Source of the DNA: Hymenopus coronatus
Taxonomy: Eukaryota; Arthropoda; Insecta; Mantodea; Hymenopodidae
Length of the DNA: 64,000 nucleotides
NCBI GenBank assembly: GCA_030762935.1
Contig: CM060880.1
Coordinates: 16,609,001 to 16,673,000 of the forward strand
Direction: 5' to 3'
Shown here: positions 32,703 through 47,300 of the stretch, one piece after another
How the letters are laid out: each line of letters opens with the position of its first letter
Numbering within the stretch: position 1 is the first letter of the stretch
Translations under genes and position numbers: made by a program
Notes under the pieces: generated by a model
Told to the model about the DNA's origin: nothing
The model's database searches: none
The model's input: the letters and a program-made list of their open reading frames with translations, nothing else

Positions 32703-35700
32703 TAATATACTTCCAATACACCATTCCTCTTGTTATCTCTTCATTTTCATGACATAACATTTTGCCTTTGAGGTAAATATCTTAAATTCAATGTAAGGAT
32801 AAACAAAATATATGCTTTATTTTAGTGTTTGGATTTACAAAATTATATGTACATTTTTATAAATGGAGCTGCCAATACATGTTCTTTTGGTGTGTGGAAA
32901 ACTTAAGTGCATCAGAAATAAGTGAACATGCAAGTTTGAGCACAAAACCATATTAATATTACTATATCTAAGTGGTCGTTCTAAAAATTGAATTCATGTA
33001 GAAGGTTTTGAACATTGACTACAGACCTGTCCCAACTATAGCCCTCTATCCATGATGTCCAAAGATAACACTTATTCTACAAAAAAATTTAACTTTAAGT
33101 AAATTACTTCTGTATCTCAGAATACTTACAAAAACAGAATATAAATATTTACTTTAACATGAAAGTCTATTGTGAATTTTATTGCAGAAAAGAGGAAGAA
33201 AAGTCTTACATATGAAAAAAAGGGAGAAAATTGAATGCATATAAATTATCGGATTTGCAATATTTTCCTAACATAATACTAACATCTCCTGTTCAAAATA
33301 TCAATTACAAGGGTATTGGGTATTCTCAATTTTAAATTGAAGTTGTTTCACTCAAAAGGGGCCCCAGAAACTGTCATATTCTGTAAATGCATACTCAAAT
33401 TTTGATGGAACACCATTACACGAGGAAGTTGATAAAAGTAACTTTGTGCTTGAGAGTATCAACAGATGTTCTGCAAATTGTCAGGTTTTGCATTAATGTT
33501 CCAGTTCAGGATTAGCAAAAAAGTGACATGGTGTGCCTGCTTACTAATGCTTGTGTATTGCTTTATGTTGAACAGTATGTCTTAATTGTGAAACAATATT
33601 GCGGTTCCTTTAAGATCGTTCTGAAATGGTTCAATGACTGACAAAGACAGTTAAAACACTGCACAAAAGCTTAGTAAGGATACTGGAGAACTGTATTAAA
33701 TCACCATGGCAGAGAATGCTCACATGATCAGGTCTATGTTTTTCGGTTCTATGAGAAATGAAGTTTATATGGAATTGTATAAAAAATTTGAGAATCAGTT
33801 ACACAATCAGGAACTGACATATAGTTGATACTAACAAGATGGTACAACATGCCACTTCTGGAATGAATATGCCTGAGGTGGAGTAAGTTTTTCTTAACAG
33901 AGTCATTTCATAGCATTATTCCATGCTTGCTGGATTTGACCCCACCATTTATCTGTAAGGTAAACTTAAAACAATGGTTCCAGCTTGGGTGTGTACCATC
34001 CGGTATAAACCGACAGTTAAGTGTGATTAAAAGCAACAGCCCCATGCCAGAAGATTAACTGACATGTAAGAGAACTCCTGCAGGACGAAATTTTGGTACA
34101 CTGGTGGTGCTGCTGATATGATCCTGGCAATTGACAGTGTCGTTAATAAACAAATAAAGAGCAACAGAGTACTCACAACTTTCAAGGGTTCTCTGCTTCA
34201 TGCAATACTACTCAGAATTGGTAGTAAGCTATTGTCATGGCTGAGTCAAGTGTTGAAATGGAGTGGCGGGAAGGGCAAGTACTTCTGCTACAATCTACAC
34301 CCAGTGGCATAACGGTTACACACATGCAGTACTCTTTCTCAGCCGAGAAGATGGAACAGTCTGCATTCGCAAACTTGCAACTCCATGTTGAACTATGTTT
34401 AAAAATGAAGGGAAGTAATTTTCATCATCTCTTGTGAAGTACATTTTATTCTCATACATACAGCTGTGCCATGTTAAAATTTTCTTTAATTTCTTCCTCA
34501 GTTTACCTTTTTTACATAATTTCTGGGGTGCCCTTTCAAATAGTAAAACAGGAATATTTTTGATAAGTCAATTATACCAAATTATTTTAATTTCAACTCC
34601 TCCTATATTCTTTGTATTTCCTCATATCACAATGTAAATATGTTGGTACGACTGCTGCTCTTATCCCAGATAACTGGAATAAAAACAGGATCTTATACCA
34701 CACTAGTTTGTTATTGAATATTTATTGCTTAGATACAAGATGTGTGTTACAGAATTGCTAAAATCCTCTCGGACCCTAGAATTTTTTATTCTTGCACATG
34801 CATGAAGAGGAACATAAAAACAAACTATATTCAATTTATGCAGTTCTACTGACCTTTATGACATAGAAACTAAATAGTCCCATACTTTTAACACTTTTGC
34901 GCTTGGTATATACTTCTTTATTAAGTTCTTGAGAAATAATTAATGTTAATTAGAGTTGAGATAGAAATTAAAGTTATTAAACGAACCCCTAATGGTGACA
35001 TACAAAATCCTGATTCATTTTCTTAATTTGCACAGAAGAATGATTGATAGAAGTAGATATAGTAGAGATTCCATCTAATATCCCAGAAACGTTTTGTTTC
35101 CTTCTAAATATCCTGCAGTGATAGATATGCTCTTCTATCCTCCATGACACTAAAACTGTGAACTCCTGCATACACTAGCAGAGTTGCTGAAGCTAGTTAT
35201 AATACTTGGCCCATAATAAGTTAGGAGAAAATATTTTAGCCAGGTCCCAAGTAAAACAGCAGAACCAATTCTTTAATATTATCCATTGAATTTCTTCTCA
35301 ACTTTCAAAACTAGTATGTTCCTCATTGTACTATGACTGTTAAATTTTTGTGTTACTTCACTAAAGTAATTTGGTTTTCACCATCACTTCAGTTTACCTT
35401 GTGATGTAGAGGTGCTATGAAAAACTTGCAAGGTAGCAACACTCACTGAATGTTGCAACCTCACTCATAGAATGCACTGAGTAATCAATACTTTATGTTG
35501 TGTTAGAAATGCACTCACTAATTCAGGAGCATATTTGCTTATATATCACTGCAAGAGTTTTTGGAAGCTTCTTGGGAGGGAGAAAGAAAAATCCAGTATT
35601 TTTTTGCATCATGAAGGTTTCTAGAATTGGTGTCAGGAGGCTGTTCAGTTGGTAGGGGACATCCATTTGATAATTTTGGAATATACCTATGTCGCAATAC

Positions 35701-37950
35701 AAATGTTACAGGCAGTAGCCTTTTTAGTGGCTTTAATTACAATTTTACCAAATTCCTCCAACTTTGTTAAAGGTGAACAGATTTTGTTTTTTTTAAATAC
35801 AAAATAAAAATTAAATTTATAGTTTTTCTCTATTTATTCTATAAATATATTGTCTTGGGGCAAAATCGTTATTATGGTGCTTGCCACATAAATAGCTACT
35901 GACATATTTTATGTTTAAGATTGCGTTATTCACCTGTCAGTTAATATGTATAACTTGGCAATTGCACAGCATAGAATTTATCTAAACCTCCCAGATCAAC
36001 CACTTTGTTTTGACTGTACTGTTATCACTAGAATACCTGATAATAAAACCAGCATTTATCATTCTTTGGGTGATCATTTTCAAACTGGAATAAATCAATT
36101 CAGTAGTTGTATTTTCTTTGTAACAGTTTTTTTAAACAATGAAATACCACCTTAATGTTTCAAGCATAACCATCCTTGTTGTCTGAGCTTTGTCTTAGTG
36201 AGAACTGGATTGATATTGGAAGGTCATCACTTTTGGTTAATCATTTATAGAGAAGAATGTTCTTTGCATTTAAACATTAAAGAAAAAAATAAAATAAAGA
36301 AATATTATTGGTTTACTGTTGATTTTTGCAAATAAAATGTTACATTAATGCAAAAATCATTGAATATTTAACAGGAAGTTAAAGTTAGTATAGGAAACGG
36401 AAAGGTTAGTGGAATTAAAGGTGCAGGAAGGGAATTACATGAGCTAGAACAGAGGTAGTAAAATTGAAGAATTTAGAAGGGAGATGGAGAAGAGATTTGA
36501 TGAATGTCAGGTTGGTGGATTGAAGGATAATTATTGGCAAGCAAATCTTGAATCAATTCACATGTGATGCCCCAGACTAGCTCAAAAAAACATTTCCATG
36601 TCTTTGGAAATAAACAGTCATGTTTTAGCTCCTACATTGTATAGACCTCACAAAGCCATACAATATATGTGGGGTAAATGAGGGTGAAGGTTTGGCAGCA
36701 CTGATCTTTTGTAAGGATAATTTAAATGCTAGTAGTGCTCTGCAAAGCAGGGATCTTAGAGGAACATAAACTGATATTCTGGGGGGTACATTTTTAGTTT
36801 ACAGTAAAAGATCAAAGAAAGGATGGGCAGGAAATACATAGTTATAATAGGACAGAGAACAATATTTTTTGACTGTGCAGGGGATGAACATAAAGTCTGA
36901 AAGTCACCTGTCTTGTGGATTGTAAGAATCTGTGGGCAATTAAATATATGTGATTCTGTGCGCATTATTAAAAGAAACTGCTGCATATATTAATATGTTT
37001 CTAAGAGTTTCATACAGTTAAAAACAAGTGAAATTGTGCATTTTTGCTGCTACTTTGGCTGTAATGATTAATTTGTGAAAGGAAGAGGGGTAACATTTCA
37101 TTGATAAGTATTGCATGAACGCCCACTTGGTTTGCATGGGTTACTGGTTAGTTATGTACAGATTTGAAAATAGAATAAATTAACTATGAGCTGACAAAGG
37201 AATTTAAGTAGGTATCATGAGCAACAAAGTAGCATTTAGTAAAATAGGTTTCTAACCTTAAATTACATGCCCTATGCAGTTTCCCTAAATAAGCAACAAG
37301 GAAAGTTTAGATAAATAATATAAAAAGAAAGAATTTTCTTCTTTCAATTTACTCAAAGGTATGCTGAAACCACTTCGCTGAAATATTGCTTTGATAGAGA
37401 AAAGTTTGGAGGGGTTGAAAGCAGATGTGATTCCCATGGTATATGTTCTTAAATTTCCCAGGGCATTTAACTCCTAAAGTTTTTTTGTAGGAAACCACCT
37501 CCAAAAAGATGATTTGATGGTATTGCTTCACATGGCTGTTCTAATTTTGCTATTTTTTTCCAACAGTTTTCCATACGTGATCCAGATATGGTACTTTTGT
37601 TATTCTACTATTAGAGCTGGTTTGTCATTACATACTGGTCTGTTATAAACTGTTAGGGTCCTAAGCTGCAAAGCATAACCAAGGGATGGTTTTAAAAGTA
37701 GAGGAGTAGAGTATTCTCTGTCGAAGGCCATTAATACAGGGCAACAACAGGGCATAGCTGAGTGATCTGTGAAGCCAAATGATCCCAAGAAGTCAAAACC
37801 TTGGCAATCTAGTGGATTTCAAATTTGGACGCGTTAATATTTTCATCACTTTTAAATCCAGGTTGCTTGTGGAAGTTTTGAAACTTTTTTTAAATTCATT
37901 TTGAGAAATACTTCAAGGTTATTTGAAATCACCAGTCATTAAATAATACT
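32703..37950. other. Intergenic DNA after the KDEL receptor
   Basis: Very AT-rich. Only the SINE-like tail at 34.05 kb stood out; the many short frames have no recognisable product. Confidence 0.45.
34050..34160 (+). repeat. SINE-like 3' tail family, copy 2
   Basis: ACTGACATGTAAGAGAACTC ... TGATCCTGGCAATTGACAGT, GTCGTTAATAAACAAATAAA matches the copy near 26.0 kb. Intergenic, unassigned head. Confidence 0.55.
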
Positions 37951-37960
37951 ATATTATCAC
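37951..37960. repeat. Left target-site duplication of the LINE
   Basis: ATATTATCAC, identical to 39947-39956, directly before the first element base. Confidence 0.85.
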
Positions 37961-39946
37961 CATAGATGCCACTTTCATATTAGACACTTTAAGGACGAAG
38001 CAACTGTTAGTTAAGCGGGGAAAGCTTCATTGTGCTTTTGTGGACTTTAAGAAGGCATTTGACTCTATCAATCGAAATGCATTATGGTACAAACTAGGCA
38101 GAAAGGGGTTATCAAGTAAAATGGTTAGAGCATTGCAGGCAATATATCAAAATGTCCAATTCTGTGTGAAGTACGACAGAAACAGAGTGTCCGAGAGCTG
38201 CCGAAGCTATAGGGGAGTGAGGCAGGGTTGTATTTTATCTCCCTTGCTATTTAATCTCTTTGTGGATGATATTACTGATACAATGATAACAGAGAATATT
38301 CAAGCACCAGTAGTAGCGGATTTGCAGATCCCAACACTTTTATACGCAGACGATTTAGTATTGTGCTCTACGACAGTAAACGGATTGCAACGAGGACTGG
38401 ACAAACTTAAGAACTATTGCGATGAATGGCTACTTACAGTTAATGTGAATAAGACTAAGGCAATGACTTTCAAAAAGGGATGTGTTTATAGCAGGGAGGA
38501 GACTTGGACATATGCAGGACAGATACTGGACAATGTTAAATCCTTTGTGTACTTAGGACTCACATTTACAATGAACGGAAAATGGACAAAACACATTGAC
38601 ATTACGAAACACAAGGCAAGGGTGAAAGCGGCGGAAGCTCTCCGGATACGCTGCAGAATTCCGAATATCTCCATAGCCTTAGTGGAAACTGTATACAGAG
38701 CGACAGTTAGATCCACGATGACATACGGAGGAGAAATATGGGGGTGGGAACAAACAGGGAATCTGGATCAAGTGAGGACCCAATTTTTGAAAGGAATTCT
38801 GGGTGTAGGGAGGGGTACGGCAAACTGCGGAATAATGAGGGAATTCGGGGTACATAGTGAAACGATAGAGTGCAAAATCAGAGCAGTTAAATATTGGATG
38901 AGAATCATTCACGGAAACCAATCTCTAATTAGGGCAGTCTGCTACCGTGAACAGTTGCGAATGGAAGGTAATTCGACGTGGGCATCAAAATTAAAGAAAG
39001 GGTTGGAAACCATTGGGATGGGAGACATTTGGATGGCGGGGCAGGAAAACAGGCGAAGTATTTGGAGAAAAATTAAGAAACTTCTCTGTGATATTGACAG
39101 ACAGCAAATAATTGCACAATGCACAGAGAAGGTGTCATTAGAAGTACAGTCTGGGCAGAAATCGGAGTGGGGTATGGAGCAATACATCAAAACAGGTACC
39201 AAACTCATTAGAGAGGGGCTCGCGTGGATTAGACTAGGAGCATGGAGGAGCACGAACATTTCTGACGAGAATGGTATAAGAATCTGTCCCATTTGCGAGG
39301 AGGAAGAGTCGTGGACTCACATCTTGGCAAGATGTAGGGGTACGGAGGAATGGCGGGAAAAATATTTGCCGCGATTTTTTACCACTGCGAATGTAGGGAT
39401 AGAAGCATGTTGGATGCTACTGGCAGGCACGGAAAACATGGATGGGCTAGGTAAATTTATACTTAAGGCAAGACAGCTGAGATCTGAGGAGGCTGCCACA
39501 ATAGAGAAGGGGGGGGGGGGAATAAGATCAACTAAACAAAAGTGACTACAATGTTCTACATACATGTATATTATATCATACTTAGGTCACTGTTGTGCTA
39601 GGGTTGTATATATTATGTGTATATATGTCTTTTAAGTGTAATTATCTATTATATGAAGGTGTACTCTGTGCTGTAAATTTAAATTGATATATTTGAATAT
39701 CTTTGTATCTTTATTTTCGGATTCACTCTTAATTTTTATTGTTGTTTAATATTGCTTTTGACTGTGTATTTCCTTTGTCTTTTTATTTTCGTGTTTACTC
39801 TTTTAATTCTTTGTTGTGGTTGTTGTTTTAATATTGCTTGTGAAGTGTATTACAAAAGCACATACGGTCTGTGGACCCGTGCGACTGTTGAAATTCTATG
39901 TATGATATTGCTATATTAATAAATACACTTATTCATTCATTCATTC
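37961..39946 (+). mobile_element. 5'-truncated non-LTR retrotransposon (LINE) with target-site duplication
   Basis: An insertion of 1986 bp bounded by identical 10-bp copies ATATTATCAC. It begins inside the RT coding frame, so the endonuclease and first RT blocks are missing, and ends in an ATTC tandem tail after AATAAATACACTT rather than poly(A). Truncated 5' end, short direct repeats and a simple-repeat tail are the marks of target-primed reverse transcription. The long open frame and the perfect duplication suggest a recent insertion. Confidence 0.9.
37962..39545 (+). pseudogene. LINE reverse transcriptase with C-terminal zinc knuckle, 5'-truncated
   Basis: The frame is open from the insertion border, reading IDATFILDTLRTKQ and then FVDFKKAFDS (RT block A with its aspartate), GVRQGCILSPLLFNLFV (block B), LYADDLVLC (catalytic YADD), a thumb region, and a terminal CPIC-x(n)-H-x4-C knuckle near 39285-39340. 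There are about 528 codons and no internal stop. No true start exists: the GTG at 38040 is an internal valine. The frame ends in a run of more than ten G (about 39510-39521) coding for glycines, then stops at 39543-39545. All RT catalytic residues from block A on are present, but without the N-terminal endonuclease it cannot mobilise itself. I cannot place it in a LINE clade with confidence. Confidence 0.88.
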
Positions 39947-39956
39947 ATATTATCAC
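39947..39956. repeat. Right target-site duplication of the LINE
   Basis: ATATTATCAC directly after the ATTCATTCATTC tail. The next bases differ from those after the left copy, so the duplication is exactly 10 bp. Confidence 0.85.
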
Positions 39957-40879
39957 TTTGATTTTGAAGGAAAATGGTGCAATTTACCTTAATTTTGGTT
40001 TCAAATAGAATCCCTAGAATTGCCCTTGCATATTCTTAAACATATATTGGTGCCTTATATGGAATGTCCATCAATATGATTGCACAAATAAAGTGGAGAA
40101 TGATTAAAGGCATTTTGGGAACATTGCCAATTAACATCTTGACTGTAGAAACGGATAAATGTAATTAAAACAGACTCAAAATACTCAGTTTGGGAATATA
40201 CACAATAAGTTAACAGTTTTCTCTTTCTTAAAACTGTGTATATGTATAATGCGTTAAAAAACTTTTCTTGTGTTATTTTGCAATGCACTTCCTTTAAAAA
40301 CTTTGGAAAACAGCTTGTTCTGATATGATTTTGTACTGTCTCAATGTTGTCCCCACTTAGTAATGTACTGTGCATCCCTGTTAGCTCTCTGTTCTGTTAT
40401 AACTATGCGGAAGTATGTGCGCCAGGACTTTTTGCCCACACAATAGATCATTAGATGTGTAAAGCATCAGTGCATATTTAGAGTAAACTCCATTATGATA
40501 ATTGAAAATTAGTTGAGTCGATTTTGTAACACTACATCACTTACTTTTTATTTTGGAAAACATGTTTCAGAAGCCATGAGCTTCCATTGTCAATTCCTTT
40601 GTGATATTCAAGGCTAAGAGCTGAATCAATTTGTGACACTAAACATCACTTAAAAATTACTTACTGGGACGGTTTCAGGAACATATGTTTCCATTTTAAA
40701 ACCTCTTAACTGAATCTCATTAGTTAAATATTAAGTAAAGTATGAAACAGGAATTTATAAAAATGGAATTATGCTTCCCAGTTTAATAAATCTCCAATTT
40801 GTACTGCATACAAAGACAAATTATTATAATAAACTCTGAAAATCATGAACATAACACTTGAATGACCTCAGTGTAGTAC

Positions 40880-41165
40880 ACCATAGACTAGCAATATGTG
40901 AATGGAGTCATATTATATTTCTTAATGAAATAAAGTCAACAATCAATGTAAATAAATTCAAAAAAGAATTTTGTAAATATTTAGTAAATGTAGCATTCTT
41001 TTCAATTGAAGAATTTATTAGTAACTGAAGTAGTTCTTATATTTCTATCGTGTTTAATTGATTTGTCAGTATTTCTGTTTTTTATATTATTTCTGTTGTA
41101 TATAGAACCAAATTGCCAATGTCTAATGGAGTTATGTAATCTCTATGGACAATAAATTGAAATTA
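40880..41165 (+). other. Possible 3' end of a decayed LINE
   Basis: One frame reads KFKKEFCKYLVNVAFFSIEE and FISN-stop, followed by an AT-rich tail ending CTATGGACAATAAATTGAAA. The layout is like the ORF2 end and 3' UTR of an insect-type LINE, but no domain supports it. Confidence 0.3.
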
Positions 41166-41174
41166 AAATTTTCT

Positions 41175-41336
41175 TGATGCCAAAAGTGAGGGGAGTTGAT
41201 ATGGGGATACACCACTTAAAGGCATCTGGTGCTGGGTCAACAAACTACCAATAGCTGTACAGCAATAAATGAAAGTTGATAATATGCCTCAATAAAGTGG
41301 TGCATCCCCACAATCCTACCCTCATCTTTGGTGTCA
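41175..41336. repeat. ~51-bp inverted repeat with ~58-nt loop
   Basis: Left arm 41175-41225 and right arm 41284-41336 are complementary with mismatches; GGGGATACACCACTT pairs with AAGTGGTGCATCCCC. It starts 10 bp after a putative LINE 3' tail. Unassigned fold-back. Confidence 0.7.
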
Positions 41337-41339
41337 GCA

Positions 41340-44300
41340 AAAGGAAATTCAGTCAAAATTAGGGATTGAAAATGGGAATGTGTATTCCCAAAACAGGTTC
41401 CAGTAAGTAATTTTTATGTAATGTTTACTGTGACTACATGACTCAACTCTTGACAGCAAATTTTAATCACATTACTGTCATAAGCTTTTTTACAAATTTC
41501 AATTTATTGTGATATTGGATTTGTTTTGTGGAAAACTGGTCATGGACTTGGTAAAATTTGTCTCAGCAGAATGGGCGGTTTAATCTGAACTTAGGGTTAA
41601 GCTCAATACTAATTGCATAAAATACAAACTTAAAGAACTGTCTACTATGAAAAAAACAAACAAATCTGTGGCATGTCCCAGTAACATTTGCTTGTAGATG
41701 TATAAAATAATAAATACCCTCAAAGTTTTAACTGCTAATATCCTGGTCACAACTGCACTATGGTCCTCATTAATGGACATGTTTTGGCAGCTTCATAATT
41801 TCAGTTTGTATGCAATAAACAATGTATAATGCTTGTATAAATGGAATGATTCTTATAGGTTAGAGAAATTGAATGCAAGAGAAAACCAAAATAACTGTGT
41901 AGTTGCTTGCATTGTTAACATGTTCCATTGTTTTGCACATTTTAAATGTCGACGAGAGAAAGAGTGAATTCTTACCATATTAATAGTATTTAAATTTCTA
42001 AACAAATATTTAGTATGTGATGCCATAATGGAATGATAAAACTCTTGTACTTAGTAAAACACAGCACTTTTGTTTATAAATCTTAACAATGTGCAATCTG
42101 TTGTAAAAACTGCCCCTGCAGAACATTGACAATTCTCCTGTTGGTGTAGAAAATGTCATGTGTAGAAGCCTATATGCAAAATTATAGCTGCTAATAACTA
42201 ACACAAGCTGCATTAAACACACAGATATAAGAATGAAAAAGTACACTCATTGCTAGCATAATTGCATGTTTAAGTTATAGGTTACATGAAAGAATCATTG
42301 TAACTTGTTTTTAATTAAATCTTTCAGTTGGTAAAAATTTTCAAGTGGCCCAACAGTTAATGATTCCACAGTTATTAGGTGATGTCACCCATTGTAACTC
42401 AGCACAGTGTTGGATAAACTGATACTTCACAGTTTGCTTCATGGGCATATGCTGGAGTAATTTTCTAAGTTTATTGTTCTAGGGGTCACAGCCTACGAGA
42501 GGTTACTAAAAACTAAGATGTCTTGTGCTGCATATCAGGGCAGGCAACATTCTAACTTGACCAGATAATCTATTTACAAAAGTAACAGTATTCAGTCTGC
42601 TAGTATCATGAGCCATTGTCATATATTTCAGATCAATATTATATAAAAATTGAAAATAGATAATTGTAATGAGTTTGCCTATCAGCTTCCTTTTCCACCA
42701 TAACCGTTGATTACCTATAACCTGTAACCTGGACACATCTTAAATTTTACATTACGCACAGAACTGTGCTATGGACATTATATAACATGATATTGTCATT
42801 AAACATTATAAACTGCTGTAGTGTAACAGTGTGAAGAATAATTTATAGTTATGTTTTAATATGATTTTGACATATTTACCTTAATTAAATCGTTAAAATT
42901 CTTAGCTTTCTTTTGCGCAGATCTTTTAAAAATAAACCCCCACACAAATCCACCTTACACCAGAAATTGCAAAAACAATTAAAATATCTAGTTAACTACA
43001 AAGGTAAGACCTAATTGTTAATAATGATTAAAAAAATTTAACTCCTGTATAATTAGTATAATTATAACATTATATATAATAATAATTACAATGTGTGTCA
43101 AATGATAAGTAAATAGTTAAAATGCAAAGTTTGAACATCTGCAAATAATAAAGCAGAGCAGCAGTGCAACATAGGTGCATATTTGTGGGAGAGTTGCCTG
43201 GCTATGAATGGAAGCTTTCAATAGGAATATTACCAGATTTTAGTGACATCCTATTACGATGAATAAATGTAAAAGTTTTACTTTGGTAGCATTTTGTATG
43301 CTGCATTCCCTATAACAGAATCATGATTGCTTACAAGGTTTCATTATAAGGTAGTTTGCCATAATTATAAGCTTAGAAAATAGACTCCACTATATGGTTA
43401 TCTTGCTGCATCTAAGCTGAAAAAAAATACTCTTCCAAAAAAAAAAAAAAGGAATAGTATATTATGCCACTACTTTGTAAAACCCTAATTTTGATGAATG
43501 CAAAAAGTATATTTTTATAGTTTCATATGGTATTTTTTGAATTTCAGTTTTTCAATTCACAAATATATGTAAAACAAACTAAATAAACATATTAGTTAAG
43601 CATATCCATTAAACAACCTTGAAGCACAAAAATTTGTATTCCGAAATTCTTTCCTGGTACTTAGAGAATATGTAACATGGCATCGTGATTATTTGACCAA
43701 AGGAAGGATTCTTATAGGGTGTTAGATATTATAAGTGTTATGTTTTTGACAAGTTTTCTTATGTAAAAACTTTTTATAGAATGAGTATTTAAAGATATTA
43801 TTTGTGGATGCAAATCAGCTATTACAATAAACAGCAATATGCATAGTTGCATTATCTTGCTAAAATATTCTGTTAAGTATTTACAATATGCTAGTTCCTT
43901 AGAAAATGCTTTGAAAATTAATTTTATGGGCCGGCAGATGATTTGGCTAAGAAAGATTTACCTGCTCCATCAATTGGACTAGAACCCATTTTCAGATTAT
44001 CCCATTGATATGTTATATATGTTTTGCAATACATGTTCTTTCAGCTGAAACCAAACTTGTTCCAAAAAAGTAAATAAATGAAAAATAGATATTGATTAGA
44101 AATTTACTTTTTTGTGGTGCACATTTTTAACCATCCAGTTACAAAACTGAAGTTTTCTGTCAATCTTGAAGTTGTAAGGCATATTTGAGTAAAGAAAGCT
44201 AATCATTATTACAAACATTTGTTACTTTCATACAGTAATTTACCATCCTTCTTTCCTTTTACTTTAAACACATTCAGCTAAATTTCTATCCTTGAGAGTT

Positions 44301-47300
44301 GCTTGTTCCTTTGGACTACTAACACCCTGGTTGAGGTTGTAACTGGAGAACTGTCATAATTATATAGGGTTTTAAGTTTGCTTGATATGCAGATGCTTTG
44401 GAAATTCATGTCCTATTTAAGTTTCTTAAGGCCCTTTTGTTCTAAGCAACTCTAATCATCCAGTTTTTCTTCAGTAAGCACACAAGGCTTACATTTTCTT
44501 TACTTATTGATTGTGTTAAATAGCAGCTTTTCCTCTTCTGCTGGTGTTATGGTGGTGGATTTAAGAATCTCTGGACAAGGATGTCTCCGGGCAGAATCTC
44601 GGAAGTTCATTATGTTGTTCCTATATTCCAGTGTTATAATTGTGGAAGATTTTTTTTGTAATTTTCTGATGTACTTGGCGTAATATTTCGACTCAATGTT
44701 GCTTTTAAAAGTTAATGAATGTATCCTTTCATATCAGGCCAATTGGTGCACTGCTTCAAAGATATGTATAAGTCCCATCTAGCACCATTTTTTTGTACTA
44801 TTGGTCAGTTGAGCTCCATTAATGAAGTTTGGAAACTTTTAATTTGATAACTGTTTTCAATGTATAGTTTACCATTATAATACCAAAGGAAGAAAAAGTG
44901 CAGCTGGTTGGCCGACTTAGTGCATGTTAGCATTTGTGGGAAATAGCCTGTATATAATTATCAGAATATAATTAATAAATTATATATAACTAATATAATT
45001 TCATATAATAATTTACTATAACCTTTATGGCAACCCATAAATATTGAAAGTTTTTGTTTTGAAATAACCAATAAATGTAATATACCCATATATTAAAAAA
45101 GATACTAAAACTTTATCACTAATTGATATGTGTAAAATCCAATAAAAGCACAGTAAGTATGTTATAAAATTTGGCTGTGGGTCACATGGCCCATTACCAA
45201 GTCACACGTGCGTGGACGTCAAATAAAATCTCAAATCACATTAACAATTATCAAAATAAACATAAAACATACTTTATTACAGATGTTGGAAGTTTCTGGA
45301 CAGCAGTAACATTTTATTGTTTGAGTTTTCAAAGGTTTGTTGCTTTCCATGCTGAAGCTTTCAAAATGTCAGTTTCTTGTACAAAACTTCTAAGAGATTT
45401 TCGAGGTGGCCGTTCTAACCTTTATCCATTTTGTCTAATTTCTGCTTCATAAGCACACACCAGTTTACTTTTCTTTACTATCACAAATTGATCCTGTCTC
45501 TACTCGAAACAGGCACCCAGAAAATTTAGTTTCAACCCTACAAGGTGATGTAAGCACATATGTGTCACACATAGACACTCTTTGTGGTCCTGTATACTGC
45601 ATTTTGAAAATACTTCAAGCCAAATTAAACACTTCTAAACATTGCTAATGTCATTTACGTGTGAACAGGACTAGAACGGAAGTCAGATTGACACACATGT
45701 GACGACAAACGGATATAGGACGCACGCACAGGCCATTTCCTGGCAGCCAAGTTTTGTAACAAACATATATTATTAACATTCCTGGTTTCCTAATAAGTGT
45801 AGGTTCAAATCCCAGTTGATAAAGCTGCTTGGCTGTGGTTCTGCATTGCGTAGAATGAACTAAAGCAGTTTTTAATGCTTAAGATCCATGCAGTCAGTGA
45901 TTCTTGACATGTAATCTATATGAAATTGACTGTTGGCAGCTGTAATCTTATATGTTGGCTTCTGTTAGTGGCATGAACAAGCCACTATTTGCAGGATTAA
46001 AACAGATGTAGCTATGCTTTTCATTCTTATCCTTCTTGTTTTGAAATAACTACCAATAAAAACCTATCTTATGTGTGTTTAACAGATTCCCACATGGATC
46101 TCTGATCTCAAGAATAAGCTGTGCAAGAATTCTGCATCCAATAATGTAACTTACTTTTTCTTGTCCTTTGGTTTGATGTTATTACCTGTATTGTTACAGC
46201 ACACAAAGTCGGTTTTTTATCGTTAAGTTGGCATCAAGTGAATATTTTGAGTATGAAAATATACAATGCAGGTAATGCTTTTAAATTTGTCATAATTTTC
46301 AGATTTGTAAAAACATTTATATATATTTTATTTTATTCATAAAAGGTAAATCACATTATGCCATTATTGGAATGTGAATTATTAGCTAACATCTTATATC
46401 CTACCAAGGATTTTTACTGAGAGGTGAAAGTAATTCTCATCCATGTCACATCTGTTTTCTATACATTTCTGATATCTTACAGATAAATCCTTTCTCTTTG
46501 AGAAATGTTAGAAAGTTGTATATAAATTTTATGTTTGAGATTGTGTAGGTGTACAGATTAATCTTTTTACACTTTGTACACCCAAACCACAGATCTTCAA
46601 CTTTCTATGCTGTTTCCCTGCTAAGTAACATCTAAATGCACAATGAAACCCCATTATATTTATAGGGTTAATCCATAGAAATCCAGAAATTAAAGGCACC
46701 ACAATTAATTATTATGCCACTTGTTGAAGATATCTCGGAAATTATGAAAGTTTCAATATGCATTTTGAGAAAGACTTGTTAAGACTGAATAAAATATTTT
46801 GTCACTATTCTCTCTTAGCAATGAACAAAACACCTTTCCTAATCATTGCTGGTGTAATGTTGAGTACAATCTATCAGGTACATTCCTTCCCCCATTGCTC
46901 TGCAACAAGCTGAACATGCACTCAGTATGGAATTGATAGAAACCCAACTTGGGCTTGGGGTGACACATTTAACAGGATCCATTGTGACTACTGTGCCTGA
47001 CTAATGTTTTAACCTTTTCACTGCGCTAATATATTTTTAGGTGAGCAACACCTCCTTGCTGAGTTAATTTCAGAAATTTTCCAAATTTTAAAACTCTCAG
47101 AAAACCATGCAAAACTATTGAAAATGAAATATGAACTCATTAAAAATTATGTAAACTGCTTAAGATGTTCTAGAAGTTTCAAATTTCTGTTTTGAAAATA
47201 TTTTTATATGAGCATATGCAACACACACGATGTAACGTAAATATCGCAATCACTATTCCCGAACTCCGATAAATCCAACGGTAAAGCCTAAAAAACTTCT

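Noticed and set aside
38040..38042. LINE RT start codon
   Set aside because: The codon is GTG inside block A (FVDFKKAFD) and the frame is open to the truncated border, so it is not a start.
45171..45452. 93-codon + strand frame as a possible exon
   Set aside because: No recognisable domain on either strand and no supporting splice or neighbour evidence.
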